From the NCBI RefSeq assembly GCF_013522925.1, contig NZ_JAAMQU010000002.1, forward strand, positions 434,001-498,000: a DNA stretch of 64,000 nucleotides, written 5' to 3'. A program made the position numbers and the translations under genes. Each line of letters opens with the position of its first letter. The stretch's first letter is position 1. Positions 8,301-16,490 of the stretch are shown here, piece by piece. The stretch is from Pseudomonas japonica. GTDB taxonomy: Bacteria; Pseudomonadota; Gammaproteobacteria; Pseudomonadales; Pseudomonadaceae. A model generated the notes under the pieces. The model was not told where the DNA came from and searched no databases. It saw nothing but the letters and a program-made list of their open reading frames with translations.

Positions 8301-10119
8301 GAGCGCCAAGGCGGTGTACCTGGACCCGATCGCCTACAACGGCACTACCGGGACCGATACGGCCTCTGTGGTCGTGACCGACCTGTCGCAATTGCCCAGC
8401 GTACTCAACGGTACCGTGGGCAGTGGGTCGGTCAGCGGCAGCCTTACCAGCGCGGCCCAGTTCGGCGTGGATGGCGGCCACCTGCAAAGCATCAGCGTGG
8501 ACGGCGTGACCTACACCTATGACGGCAAGGGCGCGGTAACCGCCGACGGCACCGCCGGTAGCTGGAGTTTCGACAGCACCAGTAACCTGCTGAGCGTGAC
8601 CACCAGCCACGGCGGCATCCTGGCCATCAATGTGGGCACAGGGCAGTACGGCTACATCACCGCGGCAGGCAGCAATGCCAGCAGCCAGGAGAACATCGGC
8701 TACACCATCGTGGACAACGACGGTGATACGGCGGGCTCAACCCTGACCATCAACGTCAACCCTGCCGCCACGGCCACCAGCAGCAACGCGATTCTCGTCA
8801 GCAATGACTGGGCGGCAGCTGGCGCTGATTTTTCCGCCACCAGCCCTGTCAGCCTGGCCGTCGCGGGGCGTGCACTGGCGGTGGAACGCTCTCAGTTCTA
8901 CGCCAACTCCCTGGCACTGACCGCCGCGCTGCTGATCACGGGCACCCTGGCTCATGCGGGTACCGCCGATGCCAGCGACACGGTGAGTGTGCACTTGCGC
9001 CAGGGCGAGACCCTCACCGTCGATTCCGCCGCCGTCAGCAGCGGCGCGGCAACACTCAGCTACGCGCTGGATGATGGCAGCTATGCCGCCGTGGTCGGGA
9101 ACAGCCTTACCGCTACCGCGGACGGGACCTACCACCTGAAAGTGACCAATGCGGACGCCGCGGCGACTACCGAAACCTATCAGCTGGCACTGAGTGTGGA
9201 TTACAGCCACGCGCAAACCACGCCTGTGGCCACTGCCACCACCTCCGCTATCGACGATGCTCATGCGAGCCACGCCAGCGCATTGGTGGTGGCGGACCAT
9301 CAGGGTGAGCACACCGTGACGGGCACCAGCGGTGACGACACCCTGACGGCCACCGATGACGGTTCCGTGCTTCAGGGCGGAGCTGGTAACGATGTGCTGG
9401 TGGCAGGGCAGGGCGCCGACGAATTGCATGGCGGCACGGGCAACGACCTGCTGCTGGCAGGCGTTCACACCGTGGTACTGGACGGCGGCGACGGGTTCGA
9501 CACTGTCAGCTATGCAGCTGCAACCAGTGCCGTAACCGTGGACCTGAGAGAGGGCGGCACTACCGGCGGCTGGGCTGCAGGCGAAACCCTTACCGGTATC
9601 GAACACCTGATCGGCTCGGATTACGACGACATCTTCCATGCGGGCGACAACGGCCTGGTGATGAACGGAGGCGCCGGCAACGACCAGCTCTATGGCGGCA
9701 ATGGCGCGGATACGCTGATCGGCGGTGCCGGGAACGACACCCTCACCGGTGGCGCGGGCGCTGATAGCTTCGTATGGCAGGCAGGTGATACCGGGACTGA
9801 TACCGTGGCCGACTTCAAACTGGGCACCGACACCCTCGACCTCGGCTCCCTGTTGGGCGACCTGGGCAAAGGCGACCTTGAAGGCCTGTTGAGCTTCAAG
9901 GTCACTGGCAGCGGGAGCAACCTGGTCAGCACCATCGACATCAGCAGCACCGCTGGTGGCGCCGCGGTGCAGAGCATCGACCTGCAACACGTGAACCTGG
10001 CCCAGGCCTACAACGTGAGCACCGATGCCAACGGGCTGGTGGTAGGGTTGCAAAACAATTCGGCCATCATCAACGGCCTGCTGGGCGATCACTCGCTGAA
10101 GGTCGATAGCACGGTGTAA
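5320..10119 (+). CDS. LapA-like RTX adhesin with retention module, repeats and vWA domain
   Basis: Giant-adhesin-type surface protein of 1599 residues, predicted to be secreted by a type I system. Residues 1-100 form a LapA-type N-terminal retention module (MATLIGVVSKVVGQVFAVAG onward). TAAG at 114-117 resembles the LapG protease cleavage site that releases LapA when c-di-GMP falls. A beta-sandwich repeat (about 180-315) is followed by two nearly identical 245-residue repeats (about 320-810). A von Willebrand A domain comes next (about 825-1030; MIDAS residues D832, S834 and S836 in DVSNS), then an Ig-like part. RTX nonapeptides (GGAGNDxLxGG type, about 1335-1370 and 1450-1485) and a type I secretion tail complete the protein. 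It is much smaller than classical LapA. LapD, LapG and the ABC exporter are not in the window. Confidence 0.9.
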   Translation: MATLIGVVSKVVGQVFAVAGDGTRRLLVEGDRVYAGEQLDTGVGGAISVHLQSGQDLALGRGSSLALNEGLLHHQAPDIQTTGERVADTALDDVNALQQAIAAGVDPTQVSEPTAAGPTATGPTGVPGGGGGHSFVLLTEVGGSVAPTVGFDTAGLPAAPEFPDPTLPPLVTLAAATPDNPVVLTGLDVTGGEITVNEANLANGSSPDAGALTQAGSFTVTAADGLSSLVIGTLEVIRAGQVVGIGQSYTTADGNLLTVTGFDPATGVLSYTYTLTGNADHPAGNGANTLGESIPVTAVDNDGSTASGSLDVTIQDDVPTAVADTQAASDDLTVVTGNVLSNDVLGADGIASPVTTPGTYTGTYGTLVLGADGSYTYTLDTTSQAYRDLLSGNATVGNGTETFSYSIIDSDGDAATATLTVNVTNPDDPVTFISLGVDGGEQRVFEANLSTGTDPDAAALTRVGSFTLDAKDGLATLTIDGVDVIGGSATGLPVTITGQLGNALTITGYDATTGVVTYSYTLSEAQQHNVGQSELSEDFHLIATDSDGDTGNAWLNVRIEDDNPIAVSDTTAVSDTTTVVSGNVLANDSLGADAIPSPVTNPGTYEGTYGTLVLGADGSYTYTLDTTSQAYRDLLAGNATVGNGTETFSYSIIDSDGDAATATLTVNVTNPDDPVTFISLGVNGGEQRVFEANLPGGTDPNAAELTRVGTFTIDAKDGLATLTIDGVDVIGGSATGLPVTVTGQLGNALTITGYNETTGVVSYSYTLSEAQQHNVGQSELSEDFRLVATDSDGDSSLAWLNVRIEDDVPTAAPITDSVSSTAVNTNLLIVLDVSNSMGNDSKVNGLSRLDLAKQSINELLARYDDMGDVRVQVVTFNNHENVLSSQWMTVAEARAAINSDSVTNGGGTNYDYALDGAQAAWATAGKLTDAQNVSYFLSDGNPTLSDERPKTGNGQSGNKTDVALGDGIDSAEQTAWQTFLDANNIQSYAIGMGPSAKAVYLDPIAYNGTTGTDTASVVVTDLSQLPSVLNGTVGSGSVSGSLTSAAQFGVDGGHLQSISVDGVTYTYDGKGAVTADGTAGSWSFDSTSNLLSVTTSHGGILAINVGTGQYGYITAAGSNASSQENIGYTIVDNDGDTAGSTLTINVNPAATATSSNAILVSNDWAAAGADFSATSPVSLAVAGRALAVERSQFYANSLALTAALLITGTLAHAGTADASDTVSVHLRQGETLTVDSAAVSSGAATLSYALDDGSYAAVVGNSLTATADGTYHLKVTNADAAATTETYQLALSVDYSHAQTTPVATATTSAIDDAHASHASALVVADHQGEHTVTGTSGDDTLTATDDGSVLQGGAGNDVLVAGQGADELHGGTGNDLLLAGVHTVVLDGGDGFDTVSYAAATSAVTVDLREGGTTGGWAAGETLTGIEHLIGSDYDDIFHAGDNGLVMNGGAGNDQLYGGNGADTLIGGAGNDTLTGGAGADSFVWQAGDTGTDTVADFKLGTDTLDLGSLLGDLGKGDLEGLLSFKVTGSGSNLVSTIDISSTAGGAAVQSIDLQHVNLAQAYNVSTDANGLVVGLQNNSAIINGLLGDHSLKVDSTV
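6283..7752 (+). repeat. Two tandem 735-bp repeats inside the adhesin gene
   Basis: Two adjacent units of exactly 735 bp (245 codons) encode almost the same protein sequence. For example, the segment GTLVLGADGSYTYTLDTT occurs with its first GTG-CTC-GGC at 6421 and again at 7156. Differences are mostly synonymous, with a few replacements. A more diverged half-unit lies upstream at about 5860-6280. Confidence 0.9.
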
Positions 10120-10126
10120 GGCTCGT

Positions 10127-10221
10127 CGCGGCCAAGGCCAGCTGCTACGAGGTGTATCCCGTAGCAGCTGGCCTTGGCCGCGATCGGCGGGTATATCCCG
10201 TAGCAGCTGGCCTTGGCCGCG
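10127..10221. repeat. REP-like inverted repeat with an extra direct copy
   Basis: A perfect 23-bp inverted repeat (10127-10149 and 10160-10182; core AGCTGGCCTTGGCCGCG) is followed by a third copy of the right arm at 10199-10221. The stop codon of the adhesin is 8 bases before it, and the facing YecA-family gene ends at 10305. It can act as a transcription stop or as an mRNA-stabilising hairpin, and resembles Pseudomonas REP/BIME elements. Confidence 0.8.
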
Positions 10222-10246
10222 ACCGGCCTATCAGGGCCGCTGTTTC
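10219..10246. repeat. REP element copy 1 (28-mer shared with 51851)
   Basis: This 28-base segment (GCGACCGGCC...GGGCCGCTGTTTC) matches 51851-51878 at 26 of 28 positions. Both copies sit at convergent gene ends and are followed within about 20 bases by a CGGTCGC arm that can pair with GCGACCG. Confidence 0.7.
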
Positions 10247-10304
10247 GGAACTGCCGCGGTCGCCGGCAAGGTCATCTTACGGGCGCAGCGCTGAAAGCCC
10301 TGGG

Positions 10305-10892
10305 TCAGTGAGTACGCGGCTTGAGCAGCGCCGGCTTTTCGTCTGGCGCATGCATCATCAGGTACAGGCCGGTAAGGATTTCCGGGATCTGTACCACCAT
10401 TTCATCCTGAAGGTCGGGGCTGCTGGCGATATCGGAGAACTCGGACTGCTCGTCGAACAGGCCCGACCCCACCATGATCGGCAGCAGCAGCTCGCTGACT
10501 TCGTCTTCCGCGGTTTCGAACCAGGCCTCTTCGCGCAGGAACACCCCTTCCATGAAGCCGATGCACCAGCCGCGCAACTCGGAGTCGTCGGGCTCTTCGC
10601 CCAGGTCCAGGTCGCACGGCAGCTCGAATTCCTCATCGCTGGCGAGCTGACGAGCAATATGCGCCTTGAGCTGCACCAGCGTGCCTTCGATCATTTCGCG
10701 CTCGGCATCGTCGGCATAGTGCGGCTCTTCGGCGAAGAGCGCGTCGATCCACTCGCGCTCGGGCACTTGCTCAGTGGTAATGGACAGCGCGGTCAAGTAG
10801 CCATGCGCCGCTACGTAATCCAGCGCTTCTTCATGGAGCTCATCGGCGTCCAGGAAGACTTGCAGGCGGGTAAGTTGCTCGGCGAATGACAT
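10305..10892 (-). CDS. UPF0149/YecA-family protein
   Basis: A 195-residue acidic, helical protein of the YecA/UPF0149 family, function unknown. The family signature is the block LRGWCIGFMEGVF followed by the ELLLPIMVGSG segment. The SEC-C zinc motif found in some YecA proteins is absent, so this is the short form. The ATG at 10892 has AAGG about 12 bases upstream. It diverges from recQ, an arrangement known in other pseudomonads. No membrane segment or signal peptide is seen, so it is probably cytoplasmic. Confidence 0.85.
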   Translation of the reverse strand: MSFAEQLTRLQVFLDADELHEEALDYVAAHGYLTALSITTEQVPEREWIDALFAEEPHYADDAEREMIEGTLVQLKAHIARQLASDEEFELPCDLDLGEEPDDSELRGWCIGFMEGVFLREEAWFETAEDEVSELLLPIMVGSGLFDEQSEFSDIASSPDLQDEMVVQIPEILTGLYLMMHAPDEKPALLKPRTH

Positions 10893-11054
10893 GAATGACT
10901 ACCTTGGGGGAAAAGGACAATGCTGAATTCTAGGCCCTGAACCGGGGTAAGCGCCACCGCAAGGCAGGTAAAAGCGCTGTGGCTCGGTGGTTTGGTATAC
11001 TGCTCGCCATTTTTTCGACCCGCGGGCGGTTTTCGCGGTTTCCTGGAGTCATGC

Positions 11055-13193
11055 ATGCTCGAACAGGCACAACGTGTCCTAAAGGACGTCTTCGGCTACG
11101 ACAGCTTCCGCGGTCGCCAAGGGGCGATCATCGAGCGTGTGGCGCGAGGCGGCGATGCCCTGGTGTTGATGCCCACCGGCGGCGGCAAATCGCTGTGCTA
11201 CCAGGTGCCTGCATTGCTGCGCGAAGGCCTCACCATCGTGGTGTCGCCCCTTATTGCCCTGATGGAAGATCAGGTTGCCACGCTCGATGAGCTGGGCGTA
11301 CCCGCCGCGGCGCTCAATTCCACCCTCGATGCCGAACAGCAGCGCGAGCTGGCGGTTCGCCTGCGTCAGGGGGAAATCAAATTGCTGTACCTGGCCCCCG
11401 AGCGGCTGGTGCAGCCGCGCATGCTCAGCTTCCTGCAGCAACTGAATGTGGCGCTGTTTGCCATCGACGAAGCGCATTGCGTCTCGCAGTGGGGCCACGA
11501 CTTCCGTCCCGAATACCTGCAACTGGGTCAGTTGGCCGAGTTGTTCCCCGATGTGCCACGGATCGCGCTGACCGCCACGGCGGATAAACGCACGCGAGAG
11601 GAAATCGTCAACCGCCTGGCCCTGCATGACGCCGAGCGCTTTCTGTCGAGTTTCGACCGCCCCAACATCTTCTACCGCATCGTGCCCAAGGAGCAGCCGC
11701 GCAAGCAGTTGCTGGCATTCCTTGGCGAGCATAAAGGCGATGCCGGTATCGTGTATTGCCTGTCGCGCAAGAAGGTGGACGAGGTCGCCGCCCAACTGGT
11801 GGAGCAGGGCTTCCCGGCATTGCCCTACCACGCCGGCCTGCCTGCCGAGCTGCGCGCGTTCAACCAGAAGCGCTTCCTCAACGAGGAAGGCCTGATCATG
11901 GTGGCTACCATTGCCTTCGGCATGGGCATCGACAAGCCTAACGTACGCTATGTGGCCCACCTGGACCTGCCCAAATCCCTCGAGGCGTATTACCAGGAAA
12001 CCGGCCGCGGAGGCCGCGATGGCTTGCCGGCCGATGCGTGGATGGCATACGGCCTGCAAGACGTGCTGATGCTCAAGCAGATGATGCAGAACTCCGAGGG
12101 CGACGAGCGCCACAAGCGGGTGGAGCAACATAAGCTCGACGCCATGCTGGCGCTGTGCGAGGAAACCCGCTGTCGGCGTCAGGCGCTGCTGGCCTATTTC
12201 GATGAAGACCTGCCCCAGCCTTGCGGGCATTGCGACAACTGCGTGGACGGTGTGCAAACCTGGGATGCAACCGAGCCTGCGCGCCAGGCGCTGTCGGCCA
12301 TCTACCGTACCGGCCAGCGCTACGGCGTGGGCCACCTGGTGGACGTTCTGCTGGGGCGTGACAACGAGAAGGTACGTGCCTCTGGCCATGAGCGCCTCGC
12401 CGTGTTCGGGGTGGGTAAAGGCAGGGCAGAAGGCGACTGGCGGTCGCTGTATCGCCAGCTGGTCGCCCGTGGGCTCGCTGACATTGACCTCGAAGGCTAT
12501 GGCGGGCTGCGCCTGACCGATGCCTGCCGACCCCTGCTGCGCGGCGAAGTGACCCTTGAACTGCGCCGGGACCTCAAACCCCAGGTGACTGCGCGCAGCA
12601 GCGGCGGCAGCCCGGCCAGCCAATTGGTGCGCGGGGAAGAGCGCGAACAGTGGGAAGCGCTGCGGGCGCTGCGTCGCCGGCTGGCCGAAGAACATGGTGT
12701 GCCGCCGTATGTGATCTTCCCGGATTCGACCTTGCTGGAAATGCTGCGCAGCCAACCCACTACCCTGGCGGAAATGGGTCGGGTAAGCGGCGTAGGCGCA
12801 CGCAAGCTGGAGCGCTATGGCGATGCTTTCCTCGAGGTGCTTGGCGGTACCCAGAGCAGCGCGGCGGCCCCTGCCCCTGTGGTGGACCTTCGCCATGAAC
12901 TGGTAAGCCTGGCCCGCGCTGGCATGACCCCCACGCAGATCGCCGGGCAACTCAAGTGCTCCGAGAAAAATGTGTATACCTTGCTGGCCGAGGCGATTGG
13001 CGCCCAGCAACTGTCATTGGAGCAGGCGTTGGACCTTCCCTTCGAGCTGCTCAGCGAAATCCAGGACAGCTTCCTGGATGGTGAGGGGGAGCTGCCGCCG
13101 GTAAGCGAAATCGCTCCGCTGTTCCAGGGGCGAGTGCCCGAAGGGGTGCTGTACTGCGTACGCGCCGCACTGCAGTCGGAGTTCGAGCTTTAA
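11055..13193 (+). CDS. recQ: ATP-dependent DNA helicase RecQ
   Basis: 3'-5' superfamily 2 DNA helicase acting in RecF-pathway recombination and in repair of stalled forks. The 712-residue protein has the Q-motif region ([10 protein letters not shown]), Walker A MPTGGGKS, a DEAH box in [16 protein letters not shown], and motif VI in [10 protein letters not shown]. The zinc-binding Cys cluster follows (CEETRCRR...CGHCDNC), then the RQC winged helix and an HRDC domain with an extended C terminus, making it longer than E. coli RecQ (about 610). I chose the ATG at 11055, with CTGGAG upstream, over the in-frame start at 10992. Confidence 0.95.
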   Translation: MLEQAQRVLKDVFGYDSFRGRQGAIIERVARGGDALVLMPTGGGKSLCYQVPALLREGLTIVVSPLIALMEDQVATLDELGVPAAALNSTLDAEQQRELAVRLRQGEIKLLYLAPERLVQPRMLSFLQQLNVALFAIDEAHCVSQWGHDFRPEYLQLGQLAELFPDVPRIALTATADKRTREEIVNRLALHDAERFLSSFDRPNIFYRIVPKEQPRKQLLAFLGEHKGDAGIVYCLSRKKVDEVAAQLVEQGFPALPYHAGLPAELRAFNQKRFLNEEGLIMVATIAFGMGIDKPNVRYVAHLDLPKSLEAYYQETGRGGRDGLPADAWMAYGLQDVLMLKQMMQNSEGDERHKRVEQHKLDAMLALCEETRCRRQALLAYFDEDLPQPCGHCDNCVDGVQTWDATEPARQALSAIYRTGQRYGVGHLVDVLLGRDNEKVRASGHERLAVFGVGKGRAEGDWRSLYRQLVARGLADIDLEGYGGLRLTDACRPLLRGEVTLELRRDLKPQVTARSSGGSPASQLVRGEEREQWEALRALRRRLAEEHGVPPYVIFPDSTLLEMLRSQPTTLAEMGRVSGVGARKLERYGDAFLEVLGGTQSSAAAPAPVVDLRHELVSLARAGMTPTQIAGQLKCSEKNVYTLLAEAIGAQQLSLEQALDLPFELLSEIQDSFLDGEGELPPVSEIAPLFQGRVPEGVLYCVRAALQSEFEL

Positions 13194-13285
13194 AAGGAAT
13201 GGTCTGGAAGCATTACAAGCACTTGCCAAGCACCAGCGCTCCTGCTTAGCTCCCTAATAATTGTATTCGTGACTTGAGTTGACCT

Positions 13286-13723
13286 ATGCCCCTGACTGAC
13301 CAACACCGCTTCGGCATGCAACTGGCCCAGTTGTCCCGAGGGTGGCGCGGCGAACTCGATCGCCGCCTGGCAGGCCTCGGTCTGTCCCAGGCCCGCTGGC
13401 TGGTGCTGTTGCACCTGGCCCGTTTCGAAGTTGCCCCCACACAGCGTGAACTGGCCGCCAGCGTGGGCGTTGAAGGCCCGACCCTGGCCCGGTTGCTCGA
13501 CAGCCTGGAGGCTCAGGGCCTGGTGCGGCGCCACGCAGTGGTGGAAGACCGCCGCGCGAAGCAGATCAGCTTGAGCGAATCGGCCCTGCCGCTGATCAAA
13601 CAGATTGAAACCATTGCCAACGAACTGCGCCTGGAGCTGTTCAGCGGCATCAGTGAGCAGGATCTGGCCACAGCCATGGCGGTTCACGCCAAGGTACTGG
13701 CCAACCTGGAGAAGCGGGCCTGA
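13286..13723 (+). CDS. MarR-family transcriptional regulator
   Basis: A 145-residue winged-helix repressor of the MarR/SlyA type. The recognition helix region is TQRELAASVGVEGPTLARLLDSLEAQGLV, followed by the wing VVEDRRAKQISLS, where Asp-Arg-Arg is the family hallmark. Long N- and C-terminal helices would form the dimer. It lies between recQ and the fimV-like gene on the same strand, 92 bases after recQ, and the same neighbourhood occurs in P. aeruginosa. Ligand and targets are unknown; the SlyA-like signature suggests a global regulator, but that is inference. Confidence 0.88.
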   Translation: MPLTDQHRFGMQLAQLSRGWRGELDRRLAGLGLSQARWLVLLHLARFEVAPTQRELAASVGVEGPTLARLLDSLEAQGLVRRHAVVEDRRAKQISLSESALPLIKQIETIANELRLELFSGISEQDLATAMAVHAKVLANLEKRA

Positions 13724-13806
13724 ACCGGTAGGCCGTCGCGGGGCTTTGAGTTTCCCCGGGCGCAGGCTATAAGGAAGGCTGTGGAAGTCGTTCCCAAGGG
13801 ATGCTC

Positions 13807-16107
13807 ATGCGCAAGCGTTTTACCCGTAATGTCCGGTTCGCGCCTCGATCGGCCACTCGCCTGGCGCTCTATTCGATACTGGGCGGCTGTGCCCTTGCAT
13901 GGTCCGGCCTTGCCTGCGCGCTGGGGCTGGGCGACATTACCCTGCATTCGGCACTGAACCAGCCGCTGAACGCCGATATCACCTTGGCTGACAGCGCCGG
14001 CCTTGACGAAAGTGATATCACCGTCAGCCTCGGTACGCCGGAGGAATTCGCCAGGGCGGGCGTGGACCGCTCGTTCTTTCTCACCGACCTGCGCTTCACG
14101 CCGGTGTTCAAAAATGGCCGCAAGGTTATCCATGTCACTTCCAGCAAGGTAGTGTTGGAGCCCTACCTGAGCTTTATCGTCCAGGTCACCCAGCCCAGCG
14201 GGCAGCTTCTGCGCACCTACACCCTATTGCTCGATCCGCCGGGCACCGTGGCGTTGCCACCGCCACTGATCGCCACCAACGCGCGGCCAGAACCTGTGTC
14301 GTCGGTGGCGCCCATGCCTACCCAGGCCGAAGCGCCGGTACCGCCGCCTGCTGCGCCGCGCAAGCGAAGCAACGAAGGTAGCAGCCCGGCCAAGGAAACC
14401 TCGGCCGGCGAACAACTGACCGCCACGGCGGCCCAGAACAAACAGCTGCAGCAGTCCGTGGACGACCTCGAGTCCCGCTTGCAGGGCCTGGAGGAGGAAC
14501 GCAGTACCAAGGATCAGCAGCTTGCCGAGCTGCAATCCCGCCTGGCCGAAGCGCAGGCGATCGCCGCGGCGCGAGCGGCTGTTGCGCCGCCTGTGGCAGC
14601 ACCTTCCACTTCGACGGCGCCCACTACGAACACAGCAGGCGCGCCTGCCGAGGCTGGCGCTTCGGTTGCTCCTGCAGCACCCGCGCCAGCTTCCACAGCG
14701 CCCGCTGCGCCCGTAGCTGCAACGGCCACACCCCCGGCTGCCGCTCCTGCAGCGGCACCTGCGGCCGCGAATCCGCCCGCCCCCGTGGCCCCGCTGGTGG
14801 TAGCCCCGGAAACGGACGATCTCACCTGGCTGTTGCAACTGGGCGCGTTGCTGGCGCTGGTGCTGCTTATCGCCGCCTGGCTGTTGCAGCGTCGCCGCCA
14901 GCGCACCGCTGCGCCGGAGGCGCCAGTATTGCCCGCTACAGTTGCTGCCGGCCAAGGCGACGCCACTGACGTCCAGAACGCACTGGCGACCGCGGTACCG
15001 GTGGCGGCGCGGCGCGAGCACGCGCCCGCGACCGACGCGCTGGACGCCGCCAGTATCTACATCGCCTACGGGCGCTTCAACGAAGCCCTCGGCGTGCTCC
15101 GGGAGGGGCTGCAGCGCCAGCCAGAGCGCCGCGACCTTCGCTTGCGCATTCTTGAAGTGCTGGGCTTGCAGGGCAACGCCCACGCCTATGCCGAGGAAGA
15201 GGCTGCGCTGCGCGCCAGTGGCGAGAGCGATGCCACGCTGGATCAAACCCGTGCTCGCTTCCCCCGCTTGGCTTCGGCCGCCGTGGCGCTGGCAGCTGGC
15301 ACCGCGGCCGCCACGCAGCTGCCGCCGGTCATTCCCGAGTCGCCGCGCCAGGTTCGCCCGGAGGATTTCGAAGCGCCGGCTACCACCGACGAGTTGCCTG
15401 CGAACGACACGCTGTCAGACCTGGACATCGATTTCGATGCGCTGGGGGACCTGAACGAACCGGACGTGGCTGCGCCAGCGGCTGCATCGCAAGCCTTGGC
15501 GGCCGATGAATTCCATCTGAACCTGGAGGACATGGCGCTGGATGCGGATTGGTCTTCCATGGACCCGTTCGATCCACCCCCTGCGCCGCTTTCTCGCCCA
15601 GCTTCGAGCGTGCTGGACACGCCAGCCGACAGCGCTCCGCTCGATGAAAGCCTGTTCTTTTCCAACCTGCGCGAATTGCCCGAGGTGCTCGAGCTGCCTG
15701 AAGACGAATTCCTCAGCGACTTCGCTGATGAGCCGCTCGCACTCGTGCCCGAAGAGGGTGGAGAGGATCTGGACGCGGCGTTTCTTGATAATTTTGCCGA
15801 CGAGCCGGGATTGTTGCCCGGCCTCGGGAGTGATTTGCCCGTGGAGGACGAAGCGCTCGAACTGCCCGGAGAAGGGCTTGGCGAGGACTTTGCGCTGCCG
15901 GGGAGCGAGCTCCCCGACCTGGATGAGCTGAGCATCGATTTCGATGATCTGGAAAGCCAGGCCCAGAGTGCAGACCGTCTCGATCATGCCCGCGCGCTGC
16001 TGGCTCAGGGTGAGCGGCAAGAGGCAAGCTGGCTTTTGCACGAGCTGGCCCAGGACACCGACGAAACCACCCGCGAAGCTGCGCGGCAACTGCTTGCGGG
16101 CCTGTAG
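13807..16107 (+). CDS. FimV/HubP-like cell-pole protein
   Basis: A 766-residue inner-membrane protein related to FimV, which organises poles and type IV pili. It has a signal-anchor start and then the FimV N-terminal domain (LGLGDITLHSALNQPLNADI). A coiled coil lies near residues 210-260, then an Ala/Pro-rich linker and one membrane helix (TWLLQLGALLALVLLIAAWLL, about 340-360). A strongly acidic cytoplasmic part follows, ending in the conserved FimV C-terminal TPR-like domain (LDHARALLAQGERQEASWLL). I see no LysM domain. ATG 13807 is preferred over 13801 because AAGGG sits 6 bases before it. It is the second long FimV paralogue type known near recQ in pseudomonads rather than the canonical fimV. 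Confidence 0.85.
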   Translation: MRKRFTRNVRFAPRSATRLALYSILGGCALAWSGLACALGLGDITLHSALNQPLNADITLADSAGLDESDITVSLGTPEEFARAGVDRSFFLTDLRFTPVFKNGRKVIHVTSSKVVLEPYLSFIVQVTQPSGQLLRTYTLLLDPPGTVALPPPLIATNARPEPVSSVAPMPTQAEAPVPPPAAPRKRSNEGSSPAKETSAGEQLTATAAQNKQLQQSVDDLESRLQGLEEERSTKDQQLAELQSRLAEAQAIAAARAAVAPPVAAPSTSTAPTTNTAGAPAEAGASVAPAAPAPASTAPAAPVAATATPPAAAPAAAPAAANPPAPVAPLVVAPETDDLTWLLQLGALLALVLLIAAWLLQRRRQRTAAPEAPVLPATVAAGQGDATDVQNALATAVPVAARREHAPATDALDAASIYIAYGRFNEALGVLREGLQRQPERRDLRLRILEVLGLQGNAHAYAEEEAALRASGESDATLDQTRARFPRLASAAVALAAGTAAATQLPPVIPESPRQVRPEDFEAPATTDELPANDTLSDLDIDFDALGDLNEPDVAAPAAASQALAADEFHLNLEDMALDADWSSMDPFDPPPAPLSRPASSVLDTPADSAPLDESLFFSNLRELPEVLELPEDEFLSDFADEPLALVPEEGGEDLDAAFLDNFADEPGLLPGLGSDLPVEDEALELPGEGLGEDFALPGSELPDLDELSIDFDDLESQAQSADRLDHARALLAQGERQEASWLLHELAQDTDETTREAARQLLAGL

Positions 16108-16118
16108 GGCCCGCCTGT

Positions 16119-16430
16119 TCAGAAGCTCAGTTTGCCCGTGATCAGGTCGCGGAACATCGCGAAGTCGCCCATCAGGCTATAAAGCGGGTGCTTGAAGGTG
16201 GCCGGGCGGTTGTGTTCGAAAAAGAAGTGGCCGACCCAGGCGAAGCCGTAGCCCACCACAGGCACGGCGAGCAGCAGCCAGGGGTTGAAGGTCGCAAAGG
16301 CGTAGGTCACGAATGCAATCACCAGGCTGGTGCCCACGAAGTGAAGGCGCCGGCTGGTGTTATTGCTGTGCTCGGCCAGGTAGTACGGATAAAACTCGGC
16401 AAAACTCGCAAAACCGTGGGTATCGCTCAT
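16119..16430 (-). CDS. DUF962/Mpo1-like small membrane protein
   Basis: A 103-residue protein of the DUF962 family, related to yeast Mpo1, an iron-dependent dioxygenase of phytosphingosine metabolism. The signature His residues are present in YYLAEHSNNTSRRLHFVG and WVGHFFFEHNRPATFKHPLY. Two hydrophobic segments (LVIAFVTYAFATF and WLLLAVPVVGYGFAW) indicate an inner-membrane protein. Its stop lies 11 bases from the end of the convergent fimV-like gene. The bacterial substrate is not known. Confidence 0.85.
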   Translation of the reverse strand: MSDTHGFASFAEFYPYYLAEHSNNTSRRLHFVGTSLVIAFVTYAFATFNPWLLLAVPVVGYGFAWVGHFFFEHNRPATFKHPLYSLMGDFAMFRDLITGKLSF

Positions 16431-16490
16431 AAGGCCTCCGGGCGCCGCGCCTGTTCAATGGCCAGAGCATAGCCAAAGCGCAGCCTGCGC

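Noticed and set aside
5218-8610. Long minus-strand frames opposite the adhesin gene
   Set aside because: They repeat with the 735-bp repeats and are Gly/Val/His-rich shadows without start signals.
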